Shown: positions 31,810 to 40,832 of the stretch, piece after piece
How positions within the stretch are numbered: the first letter of the stretch is position 1
Layout of the letters: every line of letters starts with the position of its first letter
Assembly (NCBI RefSeq): GCF_900111745.1
Contig: NZ_FOIJ01000023.1
Span: 1 to 64,000 of the forward strand
Reading direction: 5' to 3'
Source of the DNA: Stigmatella erecta
Lineage (GTDB): Bacteria > Myxococcota > Myxococcia > Myxococcales > Myxococcaceae
DNA: 64,000 nucleotides
Program-made: the position numbers and the translations under genes
The notes under the pieces: generated by a model
What the model saw: the letters and a program-made list of their open reading frames with translations, nothing else
What the model was told of the DNA's origin: nothing
Database searches by the model: none

Positions 31810-32148
31810 TCAGGTCCCCCCGGCGCCGGGGGCCTTCGTCGAATGGAGGACCCAGTCGAGGTAGGCGCGGTGGCCTGCCTCTGGCCGGAGCGAGAGGACT
31901 TCCGGAACTTCGTACGGATGAAGGGCCAGCAGGCGCTGCCGGACGGGCTCGAACAGCTCCGGGCGCGTCTTGAGGATGAGCAGGCTCTCCGGCTCATCCA
32001 GCACCTGTCCCTGCCACCGGTAGATGGAGCGGACGGTGGGAAGGATGTTGCCGCACGCCACCAGCTCCTCCTCCACGAGCTGGCGGGCGATGGTGCCGGC
32101 CACCTCCGGGTTGGGACACGTCACGAGCACCAGAATCACTTCGGTCAT
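31810..32148 (-). CDS. cutA: Divalent-cation tolerance protein CutA
   Basis: 112 residues, the usual CutA length. VTCPNPEVAGTIARQLVEE, LVACGNILPTVRSIYRWQG and HPYEVPEVLSL are all family signatures. CutA is a small trimeric PII-like protein linked to copper and other divalent metals; its exact role is unclear. It ends 30 nt upstream of hflX and follows the GH13 gene by 9 nt, so the GH13 and cutA genes are probably co-transcribed. Confidence 0.93.
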   Translation of the reverse strand: MTEVILVLVTCPNPEVAGTIARQLVEEELVACGNILPTVRSIYRWQGQVLDEPESLLILKTRPELFEPVRQRLLALHPYEVPEVLSLRPEAGHRAYLDWVLHSTKAPGAGGT

Positions 32149-32157
32149 GCCAGGCCT

Positions 32158-33810
32158 CTACCGTGAGCGCTTGAGGAGGTAGTCGAGCCCGCCCACGCGG
32201 AACCAGCGGTAGCCATAGCCTTCGAGCTCCACCCGGTGCTGGCCCCGCCCATCCGCGTGCGAGTGTTCGCCCGACAGGATGTTGGCGAGCATCGTCCCCT
32301 CGGCGCTTCCGGCCCCGAACGTCACCAGGTGCCCCTTGGGATCGAAGTTGTGCAGGAACACGACGCCGTTGTTGCGCCAGTCGTAGCGCAGCGCCAGCAC
32401 GTGCGGGGAGCTGGTCTCCAGCACCCGCCACTCGCCCCAGCCAATCTCCGGGCACTCCTTGCGCGCGCGGATGAGGCGCTCGGTCCAGTTGAGCAGGGAG
32501 TTGGGATCCCTGCGCTGGTCGGCCACGTTCAGGCGCGGGTAGCCGAAGGGTCCGTCCGAGATGACCGGCAGGACGGTCTTCTTCGCGGTGGAGAAGCCGG
32601 CGTTCGCCTCGGTGGACCACTGCATGGGGGTACGCACGGCGCTGCGCTCCTTGAGGGACAGGTCCTCGCCCATGCCAATCTCGTCGCCGTAGCGCATCAC
32701 GGGCGTGCCCGGCAGGGTGAACATCAGGCTGTAGGCCAGCTCCTGGCGCCGCCGGTCCCCCTCGAACATGGGGGAGAGCCGGCGCCGCAGGCCACGGCCA
32801 TACACCTGCATGCGGGGCTCGGGGCCGAACTCCTGGAACACGCGCTGGCGCTGCGCCTCGTCGAGCCGGCCCAGGTCCAGCTCATCGTTGTTGCGCATGA
32901 AGTGCGCCCACTGGGACGTCTCGTGGGGGATGCGCGTGCGCTCCAGGGCCCGGGCGAGCGGGCGCACGTCCGCGGTGGCCAGCGCGTAGAACGCGTGCTG
33001 GTTGACGAAGAAGTTGAACATCATGTGCATCCGTTCTCCGTCCTTGCCGAAGTATTCGAAGTTCTGCTTCGGCTCCACGTTGGCCTCCGCGAGGAGGATG
33101 GCGTCACCGGCCCGCCACTGGAGAAAGGTCCGCAGGTTCTTGAGCAGGCGGAACTGCTCGGTGTGCAGGCCCCGGGCGCCATCGCGCTGGATGACGAAGG
33201 GGACCGCGTCCATCCGGAAGCCCGACACGCCCAGCTCCAGCCAGAACCCCACGATGCGCTGGATCTCCGTCTGCACGTCGGGGTTGGAGATGTTGAGGTC
33301 GGGCTGGAACTTGTAGAAGCGGTGGAAGTAGTACGCCTGGGCCTTGGGGTGGCGCGTCCAGGTGCTCTCCTGCACGCCGGGGAAGACCATGCCCTGGTGG
33401 GCATCCTTCGGCTTCGTCTTCGACCAGAGGTACCAGTCGCGGTACTTCGAGCGCTCGTCCTTCACCGCCGCCTTGAACCAGGGGTGCTGGTCCGAGGTGT
33501 GGTTCACCACCAGGTCCATCAGGACGCGGATGCCGTGCTTCTTCGCCTCGTGGGTGAAGTCCACGAAGTCCCCGAGCGAGCCCAGGTTGGGGTGAATCCC
33601 GTAGAAGTCGGTGATGTCGTAGCCGTTGTCCCGCATGGGCGAGGGGTGGAAGGGCAACAGCCAGATGGCGTCGACGCCGATGCCCGCCAGATAGCCCAGG
33701 CGGCGGGTGAGGCCCTCGAAGTCCCCCACCCCATCCCCGTTGGAGTCCATGAACGTCTTGACGTCCAGGCAGTAGATGATGGCGTTCTTGTACCAGAGGT
33801 CGTCGATCAT
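32158..33810 (-). CDS. Trehalose synthase-like GH13 enzyme
   Basis: 550 residues. Starts WYKNAIIYCLDVKTFMDSNG, as TreS does. GH13 regions are clear: DLVVNHTS (I), GFRMDAVPF (II, nucleophile Asp), LLAEANV (III, acid/base Glu) and FMRNNDELDL (IV, transition-state Asp). TreS converts maltose and trehalose and links to GlgE-pathway glucan synthesis. The maltokinase domain found in some fusions is absent. The region IV sequence differs slightly from the usual RNHDEL. It is cytosolic, with glgC nearby at 37643. Confidence 0.8.
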   Translation of the reverse strand: MIDDLWYKNAIIYCLDVKTFMDSNGDGVGDFEGLTRRLGYLAGIGVDAIWLLPFHPSPMRDNGYDITDFYGIHPNLGSLGDFVDFTHEAKKHGIRVLMDLVVNHTSDQHPWFKAAVKDERSKYRDWYLWSKTKPKDAHQGMVFPGVQESTWTRHPKAQAYYFHRFYKFQPDLNISNPDVQTEIQRIVGFWLELGVSGFRMDAVPFVIQRDGARGLHTEQFRLLKNLRTFLQWRAGDAILLAEANVEPKQNFEYFGKDGERMHMMFNFFVNQHAFYALATADVRPLARALERTRIPHETSQWAHFMRNNDELDLGRLDEAQRQRVFQEFGPEPRMQVYGRGLRRRLSPMFEGDRRRQELAYSLMFTLPGTPVMRYGDEIGMGEDLSLKERSAVRTPMQWSTEANAGFSTAKKTVLPVISDGPFGYPRLNVADQRRDPNSLLNWTERLIRARKECPEIGWGEWRVLETSSPHVLALRYDWRNNGVVFLHNFDPKGHLVTFGAGSAEGTMLANILSGEHSHADGRGQHRVELEGYGYRWFRVGGLDYLLKRSR

Positions 33811-33825
33811 TCCGGAGAGGCCTTC

Positions 33826-34335
33826 CTAGGTGCGGAACAGCGCCAGGTGCTTGAGACGCCCAGAGGGGAGAAACTCCGGCTCCACGTCCACGCTCCCCGC
33901 GCGGAACGTCACCACGGACTCCCCCGGCTCGCGGACCGCGTCCACGGGGGCGCCGAAGAGCTCGTGGAACAGCGGCTCCTGGAGGCTGGAGAGGCGCTCG
34001 GTGCCCCGTGGCAGGCGCACGAGGCCGGAGAAGGGCCGGAACCGGGCCTCGAAGCCCTGGAGCAGCGAGGCCTCCGGGTGGGCGGCCACGAGCGCCAGGT
34101 AGATGAGCTGGCCGTCCTTCGCCTCGAAGGCCAGGCCCAGCTCCGGGTAGAGCCACCACCCGCGCTTGCGCATGAGGCTGTAGGACGCCGGCGGCCCCAG
34201 GCGGGCAGCCAGCTCCGGGGCCGGCGAACCCAGGCCGAGTGCTCCCAGGCGCAGGGCCGCCAGCTCCAGCGTGAGCGACGCGGGCTGCGTGGGGCGCGGC
34301 CAGTTGCGGAACATCCAGGCTTCCAGAAGGCCCAT
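33826..34335 (-). CDS. Hypothetical protein
   Basis: 169 residues from ATG 34335; a longer in-frame extension exists but lacks support. It contains LGSPAPELAARLGPP and GWWLYPELGLAFEAKDGQLIYLAL, which looks like a small alpha/beta domain. No signal peptide or membrane span. The family is not recognised. It precedes the GH13 gene by 15 nt on the same strand, so it may be expressed with it. Confidence 0.6.
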   Translation of the reverse strand: MGLLEAWMFRNWPRPTQPASLTLELAALRLGALGLGSPAPELAARLGPPASYSLMRKRGWWLYPELGLAFEAKDGQLIYLALVAAHPEASLLQGFEARFRPFSGLVRLPRGTERLSSLQEPLFHELFGAPVDAVREPGESVVTFRAGSVDVEPEFLPSGRLKHLALFRT

Positions 34336-34382
34336 GGGGGGCGGAATCCTGCCCCAGAAGCGCGGCGGGGGCACCCGCGGAA

Positions 34383-35486
34383 TCAGGCGCCGCGGGGTGG
34401 CGCGGCCGTGAGCGTCACCTTCGACATGACGTGATCGATGACCGCCAGTTGCATCAGCACGTTGGACAGCCGCTCCTGAACGTCCGGATCGTTCTCCAGG
34501 ACACGTTGGAGCTGCTCGCGCGGAATCCTCGCGGGCCCTGTCAGAAACCCCTCGATGGACTCCAGGGCCTCGCGCTGAGGCTGGATCTGATCGCGCCGGG
34601 CGATGGCGGCCAGCACCAGGGCGATCTTCAGGCGCCGCGTGGCGTCGGCGCGCGTGAGCGGATCCTGCTGCCAAGCCTCCAGCGCCTGCTGCAGTTCGTC
34701 GGGCCCGAAGTCCTTGCGCTGGAGGAGGGGGCGCTCGGCCTCGGCCCAGCGGCGGCGGATCTCCTCGTCCACCAGCGGCTCGGGCACCTCCACCTGCGTG
34801 CGCTCCACCAGCACGTCGAGCACGTGCTCCCGGGCCTCGCGCGTGGCCTCCTCCGCGCGCTCGTTCGCGAGGTCCTCGCCCAGCTGGCGCATGACGTCCA
34901 CCAGGGTGGCCCCCTTCCCCATCGAGGCGATGAAGGCGGGGGACTCGGCGTCCGGCAGCGACAGCTCGCGCGCCTCCTTCACGTCCACCAGGAAGCGCGC
35001 GGACGCGCCGCGCAGCGACTCCACGGGGTAGTCCAGCGGCAGGGTCAGCGCGATGTCCACCGAGAGCCCCACCTGCCGGCCCACGAGCGCCTCGAAGAAG
35101 CCCGGCAGCAAGGGATCCGGGTTGACCAGCGCCCAGCGGTTCTCCTGGATGGAGAAGGGCAGGATGCGGCCCTTCGCATAGCCGAGGGTATCGAGCAGCA
35201 CCTCGTCGCCCAGGGCGACGGTCTCCGTCTGCGCACGCTCCCGCCGCTGCGCGTGCTCACGCACGAGCTCGGTCAGCCGGTCGAGGAGATCGTCTTGCGT
35301 GAGGGGCCGGGGGGTCAGCTCCGCGGTGAGCCCCTCCAAGGAGGGAGCCTCCACCTCCGGCAACATCACGGGCGCGTCGTCCAGCGCCAGCGCCGCGGGA
35401 ATCTTGTTCAGGATTCCATTGATCTGCACATCCCCGCTGAATGCCGCGGACGTGCTGCTTCCCGAACGGTCCTTCGTGTTGGCCAT
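34383..35486 (-). CDS. Trigger factor-like chaperone, divergent paralogue
   Basis: 367 residues. Segments resemble the trigger factor PPIase domain (GDEVLLDTLGYAKGRILPFS; PLLPGFFEALVGRQVG; FLVDVKEAREL) and C-terminal helical arms (EHVLDVLVERTQVEVPEPLVDEEIRRRW, in part). The N-terminal ribosome-binding domain with its GFRxGKxP signature is missing, so it is shorter than Tig (about 430 residues). It may be a stand-alone folding factor. A perfect 11-bp hairpin (35498-35541) lies in its leader. Confidence 0.65.
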   Translation of the reverse strand: MANTKDRSGSSTSAAFSGDVQINGILNKIPAALALDDAPVMLPEVEAPSLEGLTAELTPRPLTQDDLLDRLTELVREHAQRRERAQTETVALGDEVLLDTLGYAKGRILPFSIQENRWALVNPDPLLPGFFEALVGRQVGLSVDIALTLPLDYPVESLRGASARFLVDVKEARELSLPDAESPAFIASMGKGATLVDVMRQLGEDLANERAEEATREAREHVLDVLVERTQVEVPEPLVDEEIRRRWAEAERPLLQRKDFGPDELQQALEAWQQDPLTRADATRRLKIALVLAAIARRDQIQPQREALESIEGFLTGPARIPREQLQRVLENDPDVQERLSNVLMQLAVIDHVMSKVTLTAAPPRGA

Positions 35487-35497
35487 GGTGCCTCGCT

Positions 35498-35541
35498 CCG
35501 GACCTTCGATACCACACCTCGCGCGGAGGCCGAAGGTCCGG
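35498..35541. terminator. 11-bp inverted repeat between two minus-strand genes
   Basis: CCGGACCTTCG (35498-35508) and CGAAGGTCCGG (35531-35541) pair perfectly with a 22-nt loop. It sits just after the stop of the Ala-rich protein gene and before the trigger factor-like gene on the minus strand. A terminator or leader structure is likely. Confidence 0.5.
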
Positions 35542-35555
35542 AGGGGCGCGGCAGG

Positions 35556-36560
35556 CTAGAAGAACGAGCCGATGAAGCTGGAGACCGTCGAGACGCCTGC
35601 GCCCACCTGGCTGACGATGGGGATGTTCGTCGCGGCGGCGATGGAGCCCAGCGCGGTGATGCCGCCGGTGGCGAGCTTGCCCACGTTCGGGTTGCCGCTG
35701 CGCACGGCGCTGGCCACCTCCGCCCCGAAGGCGGCGGTGTCCGCGGCGGCGATGGCCACGTTGAGGCCCGGCACGAACCGGGAAGCGGCCCGGCCCGCGG
35801 TCTCCGCGAGCACGTGGGGCGCCGCGGCGCGCGCGGCGGAGGCACCCGCCCGGGCCGCGGCCTCCAGGCCCTCACCGGCGGCGCGGGCCGCCACGTTGCG
35901 CGTCACCTGGCGCGAGGCGCCATCGAGCACCTGCTGCGCGGTCTCGCCCGCCACGCGGTTCACCACCGAGCGGGCCGCATCCGGCGCGTTCTGGGCCATG
36001 GCCTGAGCAGCCGCGTCACGGACGCCGCGGAAGTTGGCCACCGCGTTGCGCGTCTCGATGGCGCCCTTGGCCGCGTTGGCGGCCGTCGAGAGGGCGCTCG
36101 CCCCGGAGCCGGCCGCGGTGATGCCGTTCTCCACGGTGGCATTCTGGGCAAAGGCCCGGGCATCCCGGACGGCGGTGTAGGCGGCGCCCGGCAGCTGGGC
36201 GACGCTGGCGGCCGTCCCCAAGGCCCCCGCGGTGCGGCTGGCGCGCGTGCTCATCGGCTCGACGGTGGAGCGAGGCTGGCCGCCGAGGCTCCAAGGGCCG
36301 AACGCCTGCTGCCCGGGGACGTTGCGCGTCTGCGTGCCGAGCACCGCGTCCGTGACGCTCCGGACACCGTTGGTAACCCGGTTGACGCCGGTGGCCGCGG
36401 CCTCGAACTGGTCCTGCGGCTGCCCGACCGTCGGCGGCGCGGGCGCGGCGGCCGGCGGCGGCGGGACAGGCGGGGTCGCGGTGGTGCAGCGGTCCGAAGC
36501 GGCAGGAGCAGGCTGAGGCAGCCGGGGAAGGCGCGGCTCATCACCAATGCGGGGAGACAT
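35556..36560 (-). CDS. Ala-rich protein of unknown function
   Basis: 334 residues. A Pro-rich leader (TATPPVPPPPAAAPAPP) is followed by long Ala/Thr/Val-rich stretches with repeated Ala-Asn and Ala-Arg helices, and a hydrophobic end (KLATGGITALGSIAAATNIP). It has no classical signal peptide. The Ala-rich amphipathic pattern is seen in pore-forming or secreted effector-type proteins, but I recognise no family. Confidence 0.55.
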   Translation of the reverse strand: MSPRIGDEPRLPRLPQPAPAASDRCTTATPPVPPPPAAAPAPPTVGQPQDQFEAAATGVNRVTNGVRSVTDAVLGTQTRNVPGQQAFGPWSLGGQPRSTVEPMSTRASRTAGALGTAASVAQLPGAAYTAVRDARAFAQNATVENGITAAGSGASALSTAANAAKGAIETRNAVANFRGVRDAAAQAMAQNAPDAARSVVNRVAGETAQQVLDGASRQVTRNVAARAAGEGLEAAARAGASAARAAAPHVLAETAGRAASRFVPGLNVAIAAADTAAFGAEVASAVRSGNPNVGKLATGGITALGSIAAATNIPIVSQVGAGVSTVSSFIGSFF

Positions 36561-36679
36561 GGAGAACTCCAGGGAGGTTCAGGAAGAACGTCTTCGCTGG
36601 ATATTATCGGGGCCGGCAGAACAAAGTTGCAGTCCCAGCTTCCCCCACGTTCACGCACAAGGCCCTACCCACAGCCCAC

Positions 36680-37471
36680 TCAGTGGGCCGCCAGCAGCAG
36701 CAAGAGATCAACCGGCAAGGAGTTGATGCCGATGCCGAAGGAGGCGTGAAGGGGGCTGGCCACCGAGGAGCCCACGCCCAGGCGCAGGTGGCCCCAGGGC
36801 CCCCAGCACCACTTCATGCCGAGCTCCCCTCCCACGTTGAACGTGTGCTTCTGAAATGCCCCGCCGAGGAGCACGGTGGTGTACGGCACGAACTGGGACG
36901 ACAGGTAGTGCTGGTAGCCGAAGGCGGCGTTGAACTCCTCGGCCTTGGGTCCCTTCCAGGTGAAGTGAAGGCCGATGCTCAAGCGGCGCGACTCGAGCGC
37001 CATCGGCTGGAAGAAGTACGCCAGGGCATAGGAGGCCTCGCCCGAGGGCGTGGGCCGCCACTCCCAGAAAACTTCGCGATCCGGCTTGTTGATGGCGGGC
37101 GCCTCCCAGCGGAGCCGCTCTGCCTGTTCGAGATCTCCAGCCGTGCCCCGGGCCTGGTAGAGGTCCGCCAGGGCCCAGGTGGCCTCCTCGTTCTCCAACT
37201 CGTAGGCGCTGAGCAGCGGGGCCTCGGCGCTCGCCAGCTCGCCCCGCTCCATCATGAGCCGCCCCGCGGAGACACAGTCCTCGGTGTAGCCCCCCTCGCA
37301 GGAGCGGGCAAAGGCATTCTCGGCCTGCTGCCGCTCCCCCTGCCGGAGGAGCTCGGGCGCCCATTCACTGCAGGCCCACGCGCGGCCGTCCTCGCACGCC
37401 GAAGGCAGATTGCCGGTGGTGGCGCACGCCACGGCCATGAGCGGGAGCACCCTCCCCAAGAGCTTCATCAC
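36680..37471 (-). CDS. Lipoprotein with Sel1/TPR-like repeats and beta-rich C-terminus
   Basis: 263 residues. VLPLMAVACATTG is a lipoprotein signal. Helical repeats with CEDG, CEGG and ACS motifs (NAFARSCEGGYTEDCVSAGR; ALADLYQARGT) form a TPR/Sel1-like part in the first half. The second half (SIGLHFTWKGPKAEEFNAAF; FGIGINSLPVDLLLLLAAH) looks like outer-membrane beta strands. It probably sits in the cell envelope. The function is not known. Confidence 0.65.
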   Translation of the reverse strand: MMKLLGRVLPLMAVACATTGNLPSACEDGRAWACSEWAPELLRQGERQQAENAFARSCEGGYTEDCVSAGRLMMERGELASAEAPLLSAYELENEEATWALADLYQARGTAGDLEQAERLRWEAPAINKPDREVFWEWRPTPSGEASYALAYFFQPMALESRRLSIGLHFTWKGPKAEEFNAAFGYQHYLSSQFVPYTTVLLGGAFQKHTFNVGGELGMKWCWGPWGHLRLGVGSSVASPLHASFGIGINSLPVDLLLLLAAH

Positions 37472-37642
37472 GCGCCCAGCATGTCACGTGACGCTGTCTT
37501 GCGTTTGCTTCGGGTACCAAGAATGGCGCCGCGCGGCGAAGCCCGGTTTGACGCCCTGCGTCTGCCCTGGCGCGCGGCACTTCGGACACTCCCGGTCCGC
37601 GGCCTGCTGATATGACGGGCCCAGGAGAGGGACCCCCGACAT

Positions 37643-38890
37643 ATGGCGAAGCACATCCTCGGCATGATCCTGGCCGGAGGCCAGGGAACGCGTCTGGCAC
37701 CGCTCACCGCGAAGCGCTCGAAGCCCGCCGTCCCCTTCGGCTCCAAGTTCCGCATCATCGACTTCGCGCTCAACAACTTCATCAACTCCGGCATCTACTC
37801 CATCTACGTCCTGACGCAGTTCAAGGCGCAGTCGCTCACCGAGCACATCCAGCGTGGCTGGCGCTTTGGCTCGTTCCTGTCGGACTACTTCATCACGCTG
37901 GTGCCCGCGCAGATGTACCGCTTCGAGGAGCTGGGGCCCGTCTGGTACCGGGGCACGGCGGACGCCATCTACCAGAACCTTCACCTGGTGGAGAACCACG
38001 GCGCGGAGCACGTGGCCATCTTCTCCGGCGACCACATCTACAAGATGAACGTGGCGCACATGGTGGAGATGCACGAGTCCCAGCGCGCGGACATCACCAT
38101 CGCCGCGTATCCGACGCCGCTCGCGGACGCGCACCGCTTCGGCATCCTGCAGGTGGACGAGCGCGGCCGCGTCACCGAGTTCCAGGAGAAGCCCAAGGAC
38201 GCCAAGCCGATGCCGGACCGGCCCACCATGGCGCTGGCCAGCATGGGCAACTACATCTTCCGCCGCCAGGTGCTCCAGGACTTGCTCGAGATGGACGCGC
38301 GCGAGGAGGGCTCCCAGCACGACTTCGGCAAGAACATCCTCCCCAAGGCGCTGAAGGACGGCTACCACATCCAGTACTACGACTTCACCCGCAACCCCAT
38401 CCCGGGGCGCGAGGGGGGACCCAACACGTACTGGCGGGACGTGGGGACGCTCGAGGCCTACCACGAGGCCTCCATGGACCTGGTCTCGGTCAACCCGGAG
38501 TTCGACCTGTACAACCCCGAGTGGGCGCTGCGCACGGCGAACGAGTACAGCCCGCCGGCGAAGTTCGTCCACGAGTCCGGCGACCGGATGGGCCGGGCGC
38601 TCAACTCCCTGGTGGCCGGTGGCTGCATCGTCTCCGGCGGCACGGTGCGCGAGAGCATCCTCTTCCGCTGGGCCCGGGTGAACTCGTACGCGGAGGTGGA
38701 GCGCTCGGTGCTCTTCGACGGGGTGGACATCGGCCGCCACGCCAAGGTGAAGAACGCCATCATCGACAAGGGCGTGCGCGTGCCGCCCAACGCGCGCGTC
38801 GGCTATGATGTGGAGCAGGACAAGGCGCGCGGCTTCACGGTGACCGACACGGGCATCGTCGTCGTTCCGAAGAACTACCGGTTCGTCTGA
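37643..38890 (+). CDS. glgC: Glucose-1-phosphate adenylyltransferase
   Basis: 415 residues. [21 protein letters not shown] is the nucleotidyl-transferase signature, followed by [16 protein letters not shown], the [10 protein letters not shown] metal-binding loop and [14 protein letters not shown] left-handed beta-helix C-terminus ([20 protein letters not shown]) follows. It makes ADP-glucose for glycogen from glucose-1-phosphate and ATP and is usually controlled by glycolytic intermediates. It is cytosolic. The TreS-like gene at 32158 would share the alpha-glucan pool. Confidence 0.95.
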   Translation: MAKHILGMILAGGQGTRLAPLTAKRSKPAVPFGSKFRIIDFALNNFINSGIYSIYVLTQFKAQSLTEHIQRGWRFGSFLSDYFITLVPAQMYRFEELGPVWYRGTADAIYQNLHLVENHGAEHVAIFSGDHIYKMNVAHMVEMHESQRADITIAAYPTPLADAHRFGILQVDERGRVTEFQEKPKDAKPMPDRPTMALASMGNYIFRRQVLQDLLEMDAREEGSQHDFGKNILPKALKDGYHIQYYDFTRNPIPGREGGPNTYWRDVGTLEAYHEASMDLVSVNPEFDLYNPEWALRTANEYSPPAKFVHESGDRMGRALNSLVAGGCIVSGGTVRESILFRWARVNSYAEVERSVLFDGVDIGRHAKVKNAIIDKGVRVPPNARVGYDVEQDKARGFTVTDTGIVVVPKNYRFV

Positions 38891-38921
38891 GGCCTGGACG
38901 AGCCTTCGAGGCGGAAGACGC

Positions 38922-40076
38922 GTGAGGCGGAGACTCCGGTTTGCCCTCCTGGCGGTGCTGGCCCTGGGCCTGCTGGGGCTCCTGCTCGCCGCGCCGGATT
39001 ACGTGCGCGGCCTCTCGCTGGTGCTCCGGGCCACCGGCAGGCACGGCGGCTGGGCGGGCACCCTCACCTCCTGGAGGACGCAGCCCGTCGAGGTCACCGA
39101 GCTCCAGGTGCCCTCGCGGCACGGCCCCCTGCGCGCCCGCTTCTACCGGCCCCGGGAGCACCGGGGCCACACGGTGGTGCTGACCTCGGGCGTCCACGCG
39201 GACGGCATCGACGAGCCCCGGCTGGTGATGCTGGCCCGGGCGCTGTCCACCGAGGGGGTGCCCGTGCTCACCCCCGAGCCAGTGGACCTGCTCCGGTATG
39301 AAATCACCCCGCGCCTCACGGACATGGTCGAGGACGCGGCCACCTGGACCGCCTCGCAGCCTAGCCTCGCCCCCGATGGCAAGGTGAGCCTCTTCGGGAT
39401 CAGCTTCTCGGGCGGGCTCTCCGTGGTGGCCGCCGGAAGGCCCGGGCTGAAGGACAAGGTGGCGGCCACGCTGTCCTTCGGGGGCCATGGCGATCTGTCG
39501 CGCGTGCTGGCCTTCCTGTGCACCGGCGTGAAGCCCGATGGCCAGCGCTTGAAGCCCCATGACTATGGCGTGGTGGTCATCCTGCTCAACGTGGCCGGAC
39601 AGCTCGTCCCCTCGGAGCAGGTGGAGCCCCTGCGCGAGGCCATCCGCACCTTCCTGCGGGCCTCTCACCTCACCTTGACGGATCCCCGGCGGGCGGAGGA
39701 GACCTTCGAGGAAGCCCGGCGGATGCAGGCCCGCTTGCCCGAGCCCGCCGCGCGCCTGATGGGCTCCGTCAACACGCGCGATGTGGCCGCGCTCGGGCCG
39801 CTGCTCCTGCCCTTCATGCAGTCGTTCGCGGCGGACCCCTCGCTCTCCCCGGAGCGCTCGCCGCCGCCTTCGGCCCCCGTCTACCTGCTGCACGGCGCGG
39901 ACGACACGGTCATCCCCGCGATCGAGTCGGCGCTCCTGCGCGAGGCGCTGGCGCCACACACCGAGGTCCACCGCCTCGCCACCCCCCTCATCACCCATGC
40001 CGAGTTCGACCCGAAAACAGGCCTGGCGGACAGTCTCAACCTGATTGCCTTGTGGTCCGGGTTACTCTCGGAATAA
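38922..40076 (+). CDS. Alpha/beta hydrolase, membrane-anchored
   Basis: 384 residues from GTG 38922 with GGCGGAAG upstream. N-terminal anchor FALLAVLALGLLGLLLAAPDY; then GHTVVLTSGVHADG, the nucleophile elbow FGISFSGG, HGADDTVIP (Asp) and LITHAEF (His). The catalytic triad appears complete. The substrate is unknown. The gene follows glgC by 31 nt and another alpha/beta hydrolase follows 9 nt later, so it may be in one operon with it. Confidence 0.75.
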   Translation: MRRRLRFALLAVLALGLLGLLLAAPDYVRGLSLVLRATGRHGGWAGTLTSWRTQPVEVTELQVPSRHGPLRARFYRPREHRGHTVVLTSGVHADGIDEPRLVMLARALSTEGVPVLTPEPVDLLRYEITPRLTDMVEDAATWTASQPSLAPDGKVSLFGISFSGGLSVVAAGRPGLKDKVAATLSFGGHGDLSRVLAFLCTGVKPDGQRLKPHDYGVVVILLNVAGQLVPSEQVEPLREAIRTFLRASHLTLTDPRRAEETFEEARRMQARLPEPAARLMGSVNTRDVAALGPLLLPFMQSFAADPSLSPERSPPPSAPVYLLHGADDTVIPAIESALLREALAPHTEVHRLATPLITHAEFDPKTGLADSLNLIALWSGLLSE

Positions 40077-40085
40077 AGGCTAATC

Positions 40086-40808
40086 ATGGTATTTCACACG
40101 TCGCGGCTCTCCCTGGCGGGGGTGCCCGCGCTGACCGTTCATGCGGGCCCGCGCGAGGAGGCGCTGCAGCGGGGCGTGGTGCTCTTCTTTCATGGCCTGG
40201 GCGGCTCCAAGGAAGTCCACGAGCGTGAGCTGCAGCGCTTCGCCGAGCGCGGCCTCTTCGCGGTGGGCCTGGATGCCGTGGGGCACGGGGAGCGGCGCTT
40301 CCCGGACTTCGACGAGCGCCTGGACGCGGGTCATCCCCGCTTCCAGGGAGAGTTCCTGAACGTGATTCACGGCAGCGCGCACGAGGTGCCCGCGCTGCTC
40401 GACACGCTGGTCACCCACCACGGGGCGAACCCGGCGCGGCTGAGCGTGGGCGGCGTCTCGCTGGGCGGGTTCATCACCTATGGGGCGCTGCTCGCGGAGC
40501 GGAGGCTCCACGCCGCCGTGCCCCTGCTGGGCTCGCCCCTCTGGGACGACGCCCTGCCCCACAGTCCCCATCACCACCCGGAGCGCCTCTTCCCCGTGGC
40601 GCTCTTCAGCCAGACGGCGGGGCGGGACGAGGTGGTGTCCCCGCGGGGCGCCCGGGAGTTCCACGCGCGGCTGGAGCCGCTCTACGCCTCCGCGCCAGAG
40701 AGGCTGCGCTACCGGGAGTTTCCCCTGTCCGCACACATGATGCGTCCCGAGGACTGGGAAGAGGCCATCCGCGATGCGGCGGACTGGCTCGTCCGCCCTC
40801 TGGCTTGA
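40086..40808 (+). CDS. Alpha/beta hydrolase (prolyl oligopeptidase-like)
   Basis: 240 residues. GVVLFFHGLGGSKEVHE forms the oxyanion region, GGVSLGGF the nucleophile elbow, AGRDEVVSP the Asp and LSAHMM the His. It has no signal peptide, so it is cytosolic. It resembles the esterase/dienelactone hydrolase group (YjfP-like). The substrate cannot be inferred. It follows the membrane hydrolase by 9 nt. Confidence 0.8.
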   Translation: MVFHTSRLSLAGVPALTVHAGPREEALQRGVVLFFHGLGGSKEVHERELQRFAERGLFAVGLDAVGHGERRFPDFDERLDAGHPRFQGEFLNVIHGSAHEVPALLDTLVTHHGANPARLSVGGVSLGGFITYGALLAERRLHAAVPLLGSPLWDDALPHSPHHHPERLFPVALFSQTAGRDEVVSPRGAREFHARLEPLYASAPERLRYREFPLSAHMMRPEDWEEAIRDAADWLVRPLA

Positions 40809-40832
40809 GTTCACCCCCCACAGGAGCCCTCC

